A DNA stretch of 64,000 nt, from the NCBI GenBank assembly GCA_949825025.1, contig OX463783.1:12993628-13057627 (forward strand), given 5' to 3'. This stretch comes from Siphlonurus alternatus. Lineage: Eukaryota > Arthropoda > Insecta > Ephemeroptera > Siphlonuridae. The first letter of the stretch is position 1; every line of letters begins with the position of its first letter. The position numbers and the translations under genes are program-made. The notes under the pieces are model-generated. The model did not search any database. It was given only the letters and a program-made list of their open reading frames with translations, and was not told the origin of the DNA. This document shows positions 1-27,377 of the stretch, piece after piece.

Positions 1-543
1 GCCACAACCTACCAAGTTGACATAAGATATTTAGATGCTACCACAACAAATATATAGGAGTATGAAATTGATATGTTTGCATAATAATACTGCATAACCT
101 TGACAGTATCATATTATTTATATACAACAATCTCTAATGATCTCTAATGTTGTTTTAAATTAAATTGCCATCAAGAAAAAAACAACTTAAAAATAATCTT
201 AATTAACTTAATTATAATTAACATAATATTTTAATTATTGAAATACACTGTATACTGTATTTATGACATACTTTATTGCTGAAACCAGGAAAGTAGTACT
301 TCCTGCTAAAATTAATAGTTTGGATGGCAGTGGGTATTTTTTCTATATAAAACAATAGAAAGAGGAAGTTCACTAAATTATTGCTGTTCTACAGTGCTTT
401 TTGTTGGCTGAGCTGATTGGCTGTGGTAAAATTAACTATGTATTCAATCAATAAATTTATTAAATAAGATTTTTTTTTTTTTTTTACTTTGTACTTACAT
501 TTTTAACTGATTCTAATTTTAAACATTATAGTACATACTTTAA
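1..543. other. Upstream non-coding stretch, nothing recognised
   Basis: AT-rich DNA with no exon that I can support. The missing N-terminal exon of the ATPase (about 10-25 residues, ending in phase 0) was looked for here and up to base 1465 but could not be identified. It is probably outside the window. Confidence 0.5.
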
Positions 544-974
544 AGGGGTACCAAAGTGAATACTTTTTTTACATGTTCGGGCAGCTACGAATTATTCTAA
601 TATCCCTGTGGCTCAATATTTACGTACAACGCCTAGTTATTTTACAATTAATTATTTAGTTTGAAAAGTGAGTTTGAAAACCGTTGGTTGATTCAAGCAT
701 GCCCGCGGCCGCAGCGGCCGATGATACGACAAGAAAGGGGGCGGGAGGAGGCGGGGAGGAGGTTCCCCCAATTCGCGGGAGATTCTCATCGTATCAGCGG
801 CTGCTGCTGGAGCGCACCGATTTGAATCAACCAACGGTCATCAAACTCACTTTTCAAACTAAATAATTAATTGTAAAATAACTAATCATTGTACGAAAAT
901 ATTGAGCCACAGGGATATCAGAATAATTCATAGCTGCCCGAACATGTAAAAAAAGTATTCACTTTGGTACCCCT
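544..974. mobile_element. TTAA-flanked foldback MITE (about 431 bp)
   Basis: The two arms form a long inverted repeat of about 160 bp each, starting AGGGGTACCAAAGTGAATAC and ending in its reverse complement. The unpaired centre is GC-rich (around 700-800). Both ends are flanked by TTAA (540-543 and 975-978), the target preference of piggyBac-type transposases. The two open frames inside are artefacts of the palindrome. There is no transposase, so it is non-autonomous. Confidence 0.85.
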
Positions 975-999
975 TTAACAAGTAATTTTATTCAATTTT

Positions 1000-1150
1000 T
1001 AGTCATCTTTAAAAATTTATAACTCAAAAACTAGATCAAATTTATATACCTGATATTTTCTAGGGGATGCAAAGAACATTATAAGATATTTTTCATAAGT
1101 TTCATGTGGAAATATTTTTAACATTGGGTATATTATCTTACCTTTAAATA
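1000..1150. repeat. Degraded half-copy related to the MITE at 13864-14135
   Basis: The block holding ATATACCTGATATTTT, AGGGGATG and ACATTGGG resembles one arm of the TTAA element at 13864-14135. The opposite arm is not evident, so this looks like an old, decayed copy. Similarity was judged by eye. Confidence 0.4.
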
Positions 1151-1465
1151 CTGTGACCTAAAAATTTAATATGTAAGGATAAGAAAGGTATAACATGACT
1201 ATTATCTGCATTTTTCACCTAAAGAAGGTGTGTTTTAGGTTTTAGACTTTAAAAATACAGGAAAAAAAAAATAATTAGCATAAATAAAATACATAATTAA
1301 AAATAATTATATATATAAAAAATCCTCGAGGTCCTCTCCCATTGTACTTTAAACAAAATATGCAGGTTGTCTATGTATTGTTAAGTCTCTTCTTACAAGG
1401 TATACATGGCCAATGATTTGTAGATTGACCTGATACAATTAATCAACTGTTTCATCTGTCGACAG

Positions 1466-15095
<13,630 letters not shown>

Positions 15096-18000
15096 CAGGG
15101 GGCGCGAGGCGGAAAGTCACGACACGACTGAAAGGCCCGCCTAGCAACGCACACACCAACTACTTGAATCAAATCTACTCACTTCATAATACAGACTATT
15201 AAAATCAAACTGCCCAATCTAGTTGTTGGAATATTAATTAAAAATGCTTTCAGGTGTAGAAATATGTTTAGTAATTCAAGAAAGGTCATTGTAAATTTAT
15301 CAAAATTAAACAATTTTCGGTCCATATCTCTCTGAGCACTAAAATTTTACCTTAAGTCATCAATTTTTAGAGCTTGCTCCGTGTGTACACATCCTAATTT
15401 CCATCAATGTGTTTTTCTATCATTTGACTCTAGTTTTCTTGACAAAAAACTAGTGAAATTATAAAAAATTTCAATAATGTGACCGATGACTCAATATTAA
15501 AGTGTAACATTTTTATTAATTTATCATGAACAAATAATATGTAAACCAAATTTGGTTCCAAGGGCAGTTTGATGTACTCTTCACTTTAAAAATAACACAA
15601 AAATGTACTCTTCATATATTTGAGATTACCCTTTTCTCAAAAATATGTTTCTTTTCCTGACTTTAACTTCAAATTATCAAAAAATTATAACTTGTATGAA
15701 TATTCGTTGACACCCAATTATTTATTTTTTAAAACTTATTATTTATTACTATGTATTTTACAAGTTATTATTTTTTGATACCACCTTATTATATAAAAAA
15801 ATGTTGACAAAAGTTTTTCTATTGTTTAAAAACGGACCTTAAAATATTTCTAAATGTGTTAAATATCCAAGATCAAAATTACAAATTTTGACGTATATTA
15901 TACAAACAAATCTGTATTGTAAAACCTTAAGTGACTATCTTATGAAAAAAATAATATTACTTACCGTATAGAAAGATTTAAAATATAGGTTAATTTATAT
16001 ATTAAAATACCATGTGATAAAATTTATTACTAATATTTTTAATTCTTTGTGATACGCTCATTATAAAAATATTATCTATTTTCCATTTCTTTCTATAAAG
16101 TATGTAATATTTTAGTAAATTTTTAAAATAAATGTCTATGCAAAGAAAAACACTACTCAAAATAATGAAACTTGAAGTAACATAGTTCAAAAGTTCAAAA
16201 ATTCTTATTAGTATCTCATGATTATAAAATAAAAGTGCAGCTATATACCACCCTGTCAATACAGCACAAATTTAATTACATTACAAATGTTTAAATTTTT
16301 ATTATATTAACTTTAAATTCTCTATATATTTTCTATAATATTTCTAATTTGATTTCAAAATGTTAAAAATGTAAGCTGTATTGGATTTAACGTTAAATTT
16401 GAGCATTCATTCACGCTACTGGCTAGTGTAGTTCATTATCACATGTCAAATTACTGAAAAGAAATATTGAATTGTTGATATATTAATTGTAATTTTCACA
16501 TTAAGTTTAAAATTGATATGCCATCATAATTTAACTGGTGTGAGGGAAAAAGATAAAGTTAATTTATGAAAATGATATTTAACATAATCTGGATGCTCTT
16601 ATTTAATTGGGTAATTAAATTGGCAATAATTATGTGAATTAAAATGATATTATATTAATTATAATCTTAAAATGACCGTAAGTAGGTTCAAGGAAAAACT
16701 ATATTAAAGAGAATTTTAAATAAGATAATTTCTCTCATATACATAACTTTATTAAAAAAAATAACATTCCATAATTCTAATAATAATAATAGTTATAAGA
16801 AAATGAACACTGCACTACAAATTATTATATAGAATTGCAGGAAAAAAAAAAAATAATAAATATTGCACTGTTAAATTTTTTTCAATGTTTACACAAAGAT
16901 ATAATATAGAAAGGTTAATAAATGAATTAATGCTTTTTTCAATGTGTCAAAAATTGTACAATAATTATTATGATAAAAAAGAGAGAAAAATTTGGTGCTT
17001 TTGTATCACATATCATTTAAATACTGTGTTTTTTTGGTGCATTTTATAAACTCATAAATTAATAGAAACATAACTAGTCGATGTATACTTCTTTTCTCGT
17101 AGTTGGCTACATTTTGCAACTTAAAAAATTTTCAATAGTGTTTGTTGTTTATTTTTTTAATTTTTATTTTTCTTACTTGACACATTTTTATCCTTAAAGT
17201 AATAATGAACGTTTACTGATTATTATTATTTATTTATGAAAAAGTCTTGTCGATTATATTTTTTTGCATCTTTCTTTACACTTTTAAACAATTATGTGCG
17301 TTGTTTTGCTGTTTTTGTTACTTTAGTTATTATTTAATTAAGTGACTGGCTTTAAGAAATATTGTCGTGTAAGTTAATGTTTTTAGTGTTATTGTAATAA
17401 ATAAAAAAAATATACATAATATTTTTGCTTTTAATTTCTGCCTATAAATTGAAAATAATGGATAATTGAGGTCTTAAATTGCATAAAAATGATAATTTAC
17501 TCTTACTTTATAAATATCAAAATGACTCCAACAAAAAAACTACCTCTCTATACTCTTACTCTGCATAAATAAGTATTGAATAGACCTCCTATAGTTTTAT
17601 GTTTGCCTAATAGAGATACCATGAGTTTCAAGTCATTTTTTTCTGTAGTTTCTCTGTTTAAGGGGAGCCAGGAGGTAGTTGAAAAGTAGCTGGAGAACAT
17701 AAACATGTAGGAGGTCTCAGAGCTATCAGGTCATGTGACCACTTTCAACCAATCACAAGATAGTTCACTTCTACAGCTTTATCTCAGCTGCATTTGACAG
17801 TAAAATTGAACTGAAAAGAGAGGCATCATTTAGAATAATGTAAACAGGTTTTTGTTGGTAAAATTTATTTATTAATAAATAAATTAAAATAAAACATTCC
17901 TAAAGTTTTGCAATTATAATAATTGTAAAAATAATTTAAAAACAATAAACACAGTAAAAATGCTATGAAAATGTTTGTAATAAAGGAATTTGTTGAAAAA

Positions 18001-18596
18001 CAACACAACCTGCCCAAAAAAGGCCTGAACACATGCACTACGTGTGACAAAATTAAGAGAAAAAAAAAATCTGAAACAAAATTATTTTATAACTAAGGAA
18101 TTTCACCTCCTAAAACTAAACGAAAGAGCTCCTCATCATTTATTTACATTGCATGGATAAACAAGATAAGATAACAGAACACATAATACTATATATTAAA
18201 ATATAATATTTACCTCTATCAGTTTGCTTTATTATACTAATTCTCGACCATATCCCAATATTTTTAATTAATGCTTAACAGAGCATTAATTAAAATAGAA
18301 ATTCAAATAATTTTGACTTATTATCATTGTTGTTACAAGTTTCGCAAACACGATAATTGACAAAAAAAAAAAAAAAAAAAAAGGGAATTAAAATTACTTT
18401 TTTATCTAAACATTATATTAGCACATTACTGCATATATATTATATAATATATATATCTGGCAGTGTTGATTCATTTATAAAAATTCACATTACAAACTTA
18501 GCCTTAATTATTTTGATTAAAGCATTCAACAAAATTTAAACATTCTATTAAAATGAGATGCTTAAGTTAATATACTAAATTACACATCATATCATT
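15096..18596. other. SPCA 3' UTR and AT-rich intergenic DNA
   Basis: No exon-like or conserved coding sequence was seen. The proximal part must include the SPCA 3' UTR. Several AATAAA-like hexamers exist (for example near 17398), but none can be chosen from sequence alone. Short open frames here are AT-rich noise. Confidence 0.5.
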
Positions 18597-18745
18597 AACT
18601 ACATACATAACATGACGCCATATCCCTTACGGGGAAAGCCAGCAGTATTATTACCTCGGCCGTCCACAAATGGACCTCCATTATACTTGATTGTTACATA
18701 TATACTTTACTTGCTTCAGATGTAACTCATGATACTCTTTTTGCC
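18597..18745. repeat. Dispersed repeat copy b
   Basis: Second copy of the block at 6243-6385, in the same order: ACATACATAACATGACGCC, then CCCTTACGGGG, AAGCCAGCAGTATTATTACC, CTCGGCCGTC and ACTTGCTTCAGA. The two copies differ at scattered positions, so they are not very recent. Confidence 0.6.
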
Positions 18746-19247
18746 TTCTTCTACACTCTCTAGTGCACAAAGTACTTTTAACACAAATACTGACTAAATT
18801 TTAAAATAATATAATTAAACATTGATCGGTAAGGCTTTGTTGGTGATGTTTCTTTAATTCTATCTGATGCTTCCAAGTTTAAAGCCTAATATAAACATTA
18901 TAAACAACATTTACTTAAATCAAGACATGCATGATATTCTAAAAAAACAATATTCAGTCAAATCAATATAAAAACCGTTATGTTTTAAAGCTACATAATA
19001 TCTTTATACTGTGCAAATTGTATGAAATGAAATAAAATTTACAACATTTCTTTAATCTCAAGTATTTTTACAAGGTTCCATCCTATATGTTCCCTAGTGA
19101 TTTTACAGAATAAAAATTGAAAGTTGTGGAAATTGAAAAAAATGTAATTGTGACCTTTAATTTAGTACCAAATCAATATCACTGTCTGGAAGGGATCATG
19201 CTATGATATTTTACTCATTGAATACTTTTTGTTATTGTTGGATTCAA

Positions 19248-22200
19248 TTACGTTCTGTTTTCTAGTATGATCTGGTAGGAGGGAGGGGAGAGAGTAATTC
19301 CAGGCAGGGGAGGGGGTGGAGATGAGCCAGGATTGGGAGAGCGGACTTTAAATTTCTGTAGCACCGAAGTGATGAACAAAAACAAGCAGCCACGGGCCAG
19401 CGATTCACCAAGACATCTACGACGCCCTGAATAAGAAATAAGTTTTAGTATTTTGTGAATTTACATTTTTGAGAGGATTAAAAAGTATCATGAATTATTT
19501 ATTGTTTATTTCTATTAAATTTAAGGAAAATAAACCATTTCGGTTGTGATATATATTTTAAAGAAAAGGATAGGAATAACCAGCAAGGCCTTACCGATCG
19601 AGAAGACACAGAAGGAGAAAATCTTGCGGTCACAGGTTCACTTGAAAAATAGTTGAATATTGTGGTCAAAATGTAGAATATTTAACTATTTTTCAAGTGA
19701 ACCTGTGATCGCAAGATTTTCTCCTTCTGTGACTTCTCGATCGGTAAAGCCTTGCTGGTTATTCCTATTTTTGCTTATTTCATTTTTTTTTTATCAAATT
19801 ATAAAATAAAGCAAACAATAATATTTAATGAATTTTACTAGCATACATTTTTTTATAGATGAAATTTTCAGTGTATTTTCTAAACTACTATTATGTGTAA
19901 CATTCATAAAGAAAAGGCACACTCTATAATGAACACTTATACACAGTATTGCTAGAATTATATGATTAAGGGCATTGGGTGTAGCACCGGTAGTTGGCAA
20001 CACTGACGTATCTTCACCATGTTAATTTTTGATCATTGCTCCTCGGAGTAATTTTTATGCTAGAGCCAAGCTGATTGCTGTAGTATCAAAATAATTAGTA
20101 GCCCAAGTGCACAATTTGGCTAAATAAAGCCTGATTTAAAGAAAAGTATTTTTTTTATATTTTAGAAAAATGCATGTAAATTTAAAAAATTACTAAAAAA
20201 TACTTTTCTTTAAATCAGGCTTTATTTAGCCAAATTGTGCACTTGGGCTACTAATTATCTTGATACTACAGCAATCAGCTTGGCTCTAGCATAAAAATTA
20301 CTCCGAGGAGCAATGATCAAAAATTAACATAGTGAAGATACGTCAGTGTTGCCAACTACTGGTGTTACACCCAATGCCCTTAAGCCAATGAAAAGTTAAA
20401 AACCGTACTTTTTTTTAAACTAATAGTAAACCATAGAAAATATGATCCTAAAATACTCAAGTAATAACTGATTTAGAAAACACAATTAAAAATCTTAATT
20501 CTTATTACATAAATTGGCAAGGACGTATCTCACCTAGTCCAAAAGGCATGAGCCACTCGTCCGTCCTTAGTTTGCCGTTCTTGTCGATGAATCTGTCGGG
20601 CCGGAAGGTCTCAGGGTCTCCCCAGTGATCAGGATCGTTGTGCACCGACCACATATTGAGGAGAACCATTGTGTCCTGCAAACAAAGGATAACAAATTAC
20701 TTAAACTGTCATTTTTGGTATAGTTGTAGCTCCAAAATAACTAACACTAACTCCTAAAAAAAAAAAAAAAATCAGAATATTAATCCAACTTGAATTAAAG
20801 TATTCCACACATCAATAAACTATGCAAAAATGCTTACAAACACAGCAAGGGTTACAGATGCACATTTTTGCAAGAAAAACTGAATTCTCTCTTAAAGCTA
20901 CATGATACTGTAGCCATAATTAGCACTCCTCAGTGAATATTCGTTTCCATTTTTTTTAAGATGATTGATTTAATTCCTTAAAGTATACATTATACACATG
21001 AAAATTTCTAATGTACTGTACGTATAATGTTTTAATGAATTAACAAACAAATTGTAACAAATTCAATTATTCAAATTATGTTTTAATGACTTTTATATTT
21101 CTGTTTAAGTTGTTTTATTTATTTATTTATTTTTTTTTATATTTTCTTTCAACTGCAATGAACCTTTTTGTGTTTTTGTAGGGTGCTGGTCACAAGTGCT
21201 GAACTAAATTTAACTTCCCGGCTCTTTGTAAAACCAACTTAGCATTGCTTAAACACAAAGAAGCTTAAACACTCTGAAGCCAATGTTCAAATCTCACCTT
21301 GGGGATGGAATAGCCGAGAAGCTCGCAGTCTCGGAGGGCTCTTCTGGGCCCGGCAACTGGAGTCACGTTGCACACCCTCTGCACTTCGAGGAGAACGGCA
21401 CACAAGAACGGTAGCCTGGAGCAGCAATATTACTTAACAATTGAAGTTTCCTTCATTTTGATTTTTGTTTGAGTTGAAATATTCAATTTTTATACATTTC
21501 TTATTTCTAAAAAAAATGGCAATATTATGAAAGTAAGTCTAATGTCACACTTAAATTTAAGAATAGCAAAGAATTGTGTAATAGCATCATCAAAATTATG
21601 GTAAAATTTTAAGAAGAACTTTCTTTCAAACACATACCGTAATCATTCAGTTATCTAGTAAAAATTAAAAGTTATTATTATTATTTTTTTTTTTTAAATA
21701 TAGGAAGACCCTTAAATGGAAGGGTAAGATCAATTAGTAGCTTTAACTTGCTTTAAGTGATAGTTACTCAGAATTCAAATTTTCTAACTGCTGGCGTATG
21801 GGGAAACCATATCTGCCAGGGAACACATGAAGCCTCTATTACCCTCAAAATATCTGCTAGAGTAAATATCCAAGTGTAAAGACTCACTTTGACTGATCTG
21901 CTAGTGCCGGCATCTGCTCTGCCCCAATGTTAGCATCAATCTCAGCGTGTACTTTGTCCTGAACGTCGGAGAACAGCGAGAGGTAGAGCAGGCAGAAGCT
22001 GAGGGAGTTGCTCGTTGTTGTGGAACCAGCAACAAACATGTCGAGACACACCATCACCAGCTGAGACTCTGAAACATTGCGAGAGTTTAAAATAAGGTTA
22101 TTATTATTGATTCTCTTCAGTAGATTTGGCTTTATTCTGTGCTGATAGTGTTTCTATAATGTATTTCTTCAACTACCCCACGGTAATTTTATATGTGATA

Positions 22201-25093
22201 ATAAATATAGGAAACTCAGTTAACATAAATAACACTTCAAATAAAAAAAAAAAAAAATTAAATAAAGTGTTAAAAATCAAAATTAAAAGATGAAGAAAAA
22301 ACAAAACAAAAAATTTAGAAAGTTACAAATAAAAAAGCAATTTACGTATTCATAATTTTTTCCTCTGCTTTCTCTCACTTCTTATTTGAGTATTAATATA
22401 TTCAAATATTTGTTTAATTATAACAATCATTATATATAAAAAAAAAAAAATTGGTTTCGAGCTAAATTTTACACGTTACTGTATTTTTAAGCTCTCTGTA
22501 TATACTTTTAAGAAGCCTGAACATTCTGAGAGGACTGACCAGTGAATGTTGAGTCCTTCTGGTCCTTCCTCAAGTCCATTTCCTTGAGGAACGAGTCGAT
22601 CAAGTCTCGAGAGTCGTCGGAGCAGAAAGAACTGCGGTGAGCACTTATCGTTTCCTGGGAGCAAAGAGAGATGCTGGGTACAGTACTGTTAGTACAGTAT
22701 TCAATTGCTAGCTTAAATATTGGTCAAGCTGCACTGCCAGTATCCTAGCTATGACACAAATCCAAATAATGAGCAATTTTTCTATATTTTTCTATTTTTT
22801 ATATTTTTAACTCATTAAGGAAAATTTATCCTTACATAACAGCTCTACATTAATGAAAAATACAGTTTTTTTTTTTTTTTTTTTTTAAACAGTATTCCCG
22901 AGACCATTAGTTTGCTAGTCAAGCTGCTGAAGCATTATTATAAATTGACCAGCTTTTATACACAACTGCTTTATTTTTTTTAAAAAAATTATTTATATTT
23001 AACCAGTGGCAGTAATACAGATTCCAATACAGATTCTATATCCTTATAAAACTGATTTCAACAACATCATCTGTACTAAAAGTTTCTTCTTTATGACTGT
23101 AAGAGTAAATTATCAAACTTTTACACAAAAGACAGTTTGATAGCTCACCTGGAAGAAAGCGTGCAGCTCCGTATTGACTGTATTAAGGAGGGTGAAACCG
23201 GTAGCATCTGGAGCGATGAATCTCAGCCAGGGGAACTGACTGAGGGAACCACCGGAGATGTCGAAGGCCCGGGAGCGACGTTGCATCAGGTCCAGCAGTC
23301 GGGCAAGTGCCGGCTCTCCCTCAGCAAATTTTTGTCCCGCAGTTAGAGCCCAGAGAACGGACATAACTGAAGGGGCAAAGTCTGGGCAAGTCAGCTCACC
23401 TACCTTTTGGGCAAGAGAAATATTAAAGGAGCATAAAAGTTTTGACAAAAGAAGTAGGTAAAATACATAATATAACCCTCAAGACAAAGGGCACCTATTT
23501 AGATGCTCTGCGTTAACTACGGAACTTGACTTGTTGCCTGGCAACATGAATTCTCTACTGGCTAGTTAGAAGTAAAATGGTTTAATAATCAATACGTGGG
23601 CATAAGAAAAGAAGAAGATAACTTTTTTTTTAACTCTAATACACCTTGAGCCACCCTTAAGTTTTATCAAAATAGAGATTGAAATTTGACTCTTATTAGA
23701 CACTTTTAAGGTATACAGGGGAACAACAAGAATAAATATTATTAAATTCTCTACACTATTTTTTTTACCATGTTTGGCTCAAAACACAGTCTATACTACT
23801 TTGAACTAAAATTAATTGTTTTCGTAATATAATTAACCAATTAGCAGACCTCTCACCTTAGTGTGTAGCCTGGCCAGGGTATCCCCCACCTCCTCCTGTA
23901 TGAGGACCTCCATGGTACGCTTGCCCAGACCGAGGTTGCGAAGGTGGCGCACTGCAAAACTACGCTGCTCTTGCCAGTGAGAACCATCAGTGCATGTGAT
24001 TCCTGCAGCAGAAATAACATTTTATTTTTTATTAATGCATCATAGCTTTAGGGATGCAAATTTATTTAAACCTGAATAATATTAAAAGCAAGCTATAGTA
24101 TCAAATATGAATCACATTAATCACTGAATTCAAGTTACCAGTTATGTAATTTCTGTATATTATAAAAAATAAAAGACAAAATTTATTTTTGTTTTCCTTA
24201 ACTTGGTAAAATCACTCCAGAAAATTTCTCTTGACAAGACAAGATTGCAGTTCCATTGCTGTTCAAATAATATTTTAATGAAAAGGCAGTCATACTAGAT
24301 GGAGATTTTCCCTTTTGTCTCCCTCGTCTAGCTGCGCCATCTCCAAAACAGTCTCACCTTTCCTAGTCCCCATGGACCTCAGTCTGATGAAGAAGTTGTC
24401 TGGTCGTCCCTCAAACTCCTCTCTAGTCAGCACCTGTTTGACGGCTTCGTGTCCGCTCACCGCCACGGTCAGCTGGCTGCCCAGACGCAGACCAACCACT
24501 GGCGATCCTTGCTGGCGAGACAGCCAGGAGAGCGCAAGATGTTGATAGCCAAGCTTGCGAGTCAGACGCTTGAGTTGAGGAGCACTGCCGACCAGCGGGA
24601 GCCATCGAGGACCTGGGACAACATGGGGGCGTTTTTAAATTTGCACAGAGGTTTTGGGACGTGCAGCATAAAAACAAAAAAAAAATATTATAGTAGATCT
24701 GTTCGTATATAAACAATCAGAAAGAATCGATTATTTGTGATGAACCTTTTATGTTCTATGTTCATGAGAAGGTTCGTCACAAATACATAATCGTTATATG
24801 TAATGGCTTTCTGATATATATTAATTATTATATATTATGTGTATTACTATGCATATTTACGAACAGACCTAGTAATGCATTATTATAAAATTTATATAAA
24901 TTATATTCATTATCGTAACTTATTTTTATTATAAATTATAACCGTACCTACTGTAAATGTTCATTGTGCCTAAAATTTATAGAAAAAAAATGTGGATTTT
25001 CTTACCAGGCGGAAAGTTTTTCGGTTTCAACGGTGAATAATAAAATATAACAAATAAAAAAAAGATAATAAATAGTAAAAATAAAGATAACAT
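19248..25093 (-). CDS. Cytochrome P450, insect CYP2 clan, CYP305-like; complete, nine exons
   Basis: Microsomal heme mono-oxygenase. Exons in transcript order: 25093-25006, 24612-24358, 24002-23857, 23403-23149, 22654-22540, 22068-21888, 21415-21298, 20675-20534, 19426-19248 (stop TAA). All junctions are GT-AG with matching phases, total 492 residues, the normal family length. Residues 1-20 are a hydrophobic membrane anchor, followed by a proline-rich hinge ([12 protein letters not shown]). Then come W124xxxR128 of helix C, the oxygen-activation segment AGSTTT (300-305), ExxR as E357VQR360, FRPDRF (410-415) and the heme loop [11 protein letters not shown] with Cys438. The acid normally before TT in AG-x-(D/E)-T-T is Thr303, which is unusual. 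The fit to CYP305/CYP303-type enzymes ([32 protein letters not shown]) is judged from memory of the family, and the substrate is unknown. Introns 1 and 8 contain foldback transposons. Confidence 0.95.
19573..19765. mobile_element. Foldback MITE with TA flanks (193 bp), Tc1/mariner-like by target site
   Basis: In the last P450 intron. GGAATAACCAGCAAGGC at the left pairs with its reverse complement at the right. The arms extend about 85 bp and include AAAATCTTGCG and TCACAGGTTCACTTGAAAAA. Flanking TA at 19571-19572 and 19766-19767. A decayed relative of the right arm is visible near 18825-18850. Confidence 0.7.
19970..20389. mobile_element. TTAA-flanked foldback MITE (420 bp)
   Basis: In the last P450 intron. 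The ends GGGCATTGGGTGT and its near reverse complement lie between TTAA (19966-19969 and 20390-20393). The arms are about 185 bp and very similar, which suggests a recent insertion. There is no coding capacity. Confidence 0.85.
24693..24872. mobile_element. Foldback element in P450 intron 1
   Basis: GATCTGTTCGTATAT at the left pairs with ATATTTACGAACAGACC at the right. Inner arms ATTATTTGTGATGAACCTT and AAGGTTCGTCACAAAT also pair. The exact ends and target duplication are unclear. Confidence 0.55.
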
Positions 25094-25120
25094 ATTAAAG
25101 ACTAAAATTTCGGTCCTTTA

Positions 25121-25345
25121 TCACCTATGAACTTTAAAAAAATGCGAGAACTTGTTTTGGTGATGTTCCAAATTTTTTTGCACGAATCTCGCATGGCTTG
25201 GTGGTTGTCCTTGAAAACAGATGTTGCATTTCAAGCGGCCCCTGGCCCTTGCGGCCCTGCAGCAAGCATCGGCCGCCATAGTTGCATAATCAGCGGCATC
25301 AAATTGAACGTGGAAGAAAACCCCGATCATCAACTTGATTTCGGT
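25121..25345 (-). promoter_or_regulatory. GC-rich patch upstream of P450 exon 1; possible promoter and 5' UTR
   Basis: A locally GC-rich segment directly before the P450 start codon stands out from its AT-rich surroundings. Its two opposed open frames (77 and 93 codons) resemble no family I know. Promoter or leader is the likeliest role by position only; no TATA box was assigned. The hAT element begins immediately distal at 25352. Confidence 0.3.
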
Positions 25346-25351
25346 TTTCGG

Positions 25352-27049
25352 CAGTGGTGAAAGTAAGCCGGTGCGCGCCAGTGCGCCGCACTGGTAAGAC
25401 ATTTGACGCCAGTGCGGCGCACTGGTAAGACACTGATCGAAATTTATTAAAAATAATCAATAATTTTTAATAAAATTTTCAAAATCAGAGAAGTTACTTT
25501 GTAAAACATTAATCATGCTCAAATAATGAATGACAATTTTCTTATACTTCGTACTTTTGTCTCACGAAATTTAATATACTCTTTAATTCTTTTGAGTTAA
25601 AAAGCTCCTAAAAGGAAAAAAAAGAATAAAATCAACTATTTACATACTATCAACTATTTATTAGCTATGTCAAGCTGACGATTTTTTTTTATAGAAATAG
25701 TTTTTAATGTTTTTCTAAATTTATTTAAATTCCTGTAGGCCTACTGGGTTGACTATTTTATCTTCGATTTTTATGAAGAGATAGATATTTACTATAGTAT
25801 TAAATTTCTTTCAATATATATTTATTGTATTTTTTAATTCTTGAATGACTAATAAAATTAATTAAAATAGATTCAAAACATCTTTTGCTGATGATGCGTT
25901 ATATATACTACACCACGAATTTTATTACATTTTTTTTTCTGTCTCATTTATTGCACAAAATTAACACATTTTTATTCAAATTAATTTTAAATTACAATTA
26001 AGTCAAGAGGCAAAGGGGGAGTGCCTCTTCTGGCCCACATACCCACCGAGGTTTAGAGGGTTCATTTACGCAAGGAGTTTAAAAAAATTAGGGCAAAGGA
26101 TTTGGGATCGTATAGAAGATCAATCGCAGTCAGTGCATGCTAGGTTAGTAAAATTAAGTCTTCGCCTCAAAAAATTCTTCATAGTAATGAATTTTTTAGA
26201 AAAGCAAACAAAAAATTTTATTCTCATTTTTTTTTTTTTTAAATGAGTTTGTAAAGAATAAGTGTAACAAAAATTTAGTCACATGCATAAAATGCGACTC
26301 TTACAAGCATTGCTAGAAGAGAGTAGATAGATAAATGCAGCCGCTATTAGGGCCGAGATGGCTGCACGTTTGGAGCATATTTAATATGGCTAGATTTTAA
26401 TTTCTATCGAAGACAAAGGGGAACAATAATTGCTACAAGATCTAGAGTAAATAAAAATTAATTACCGAAACAAATATAAACATTACAATTTATAATTACA
26501 AAAAGAATTCTCTCGCGTTTTTTCTTTAATTTTTGATCAAATAATTTTTTTGAGACATATTCAAAATATTAATTTAAATTTTAAATAATTGACGTATTTG
26601 ATTATTATAAAGCATCCCAAATCGTAAGAGTTAACTAAAGTATTTTTATTATAATTAATACTACTGTTATATGATCAATGAAGATCGAAGTGCTTTCAAT
26701 TTAAATCACTAGGGATTTTCTTTCGTATTAATTTTTTTAAAAGCTATATAGCTATAATATTTTTAAATTTTTTTTTTTTATGAATTTAATGTTTTAATGT
26801 GATCGAAAATCAATCACTCATTGCATTTTTTTTTTTTTTTTTTCAAAGTTTGAATAATATTATTTAATTTTACTCAAAATGAAGATATGCATTCAAATGT
26901 TATAAATGAATTTTAAACCACTTTTCAATGTAAGAAAAATAAAGCCACGCCCCTTTTTCCCAAAAAATCGCGCCTCCGGCGGGGGTTTTGGCCCTTCAGG
27001 CCTCTATCTGAGGCGCACTGGTAAGAGATTGAAACTACTTTCACCACTG
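25352..27049. mobile_element. Non-autonomous hAT-type element upstream of the P450
   Basis: Terminal inverted repeats CAGTGGTGAAAGTA and TACTTTCACCACTG. The 8-bp duplication GTTTTCGG flanks it at 25344-25351 and 27050-27057. The ends are subtended by GCACTGGTAAGA motifs. In 1698 bp there is no transposase frame. It shares an internal GC-rich block (26940-26990, inverted) with the hAT element at 7709-10282. Confidence 0.85.
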
Positions 27050-27377
27050 GTTTTCGGTAATACATAAATATGATTAAAACCAAGGATCAAGGTGCCTATG
27101 GTAATTATATATGCTACTCAAATTAATGCCTATTGAAAAATAAAAATTTTATAATAAATTATTTATAAATTTATCGAACGACACAAAAAACATGCAGAGT
27201 GTACAGAGAATATATTATAAAATATAATTATAATGATTCGATGCCCTAAAATAATATATATATGTATATATATATATATATATAAGCATCACCAGAAAAT
27301 GCTGTTTAATGTTATTCGTCTAATAAATTTAATATTGAATAAATTATATATATACAGTGTGTATTATTTATAGTTAA

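Noticed and set aside
25121..25402. 93-codon minus-strand Cys-rich frame upstream of the P450
   Set aside because: It overlaps the hAT end and an open frame on the other strand. There is no family resemblance, so it is more likely promoter/leader DNA.
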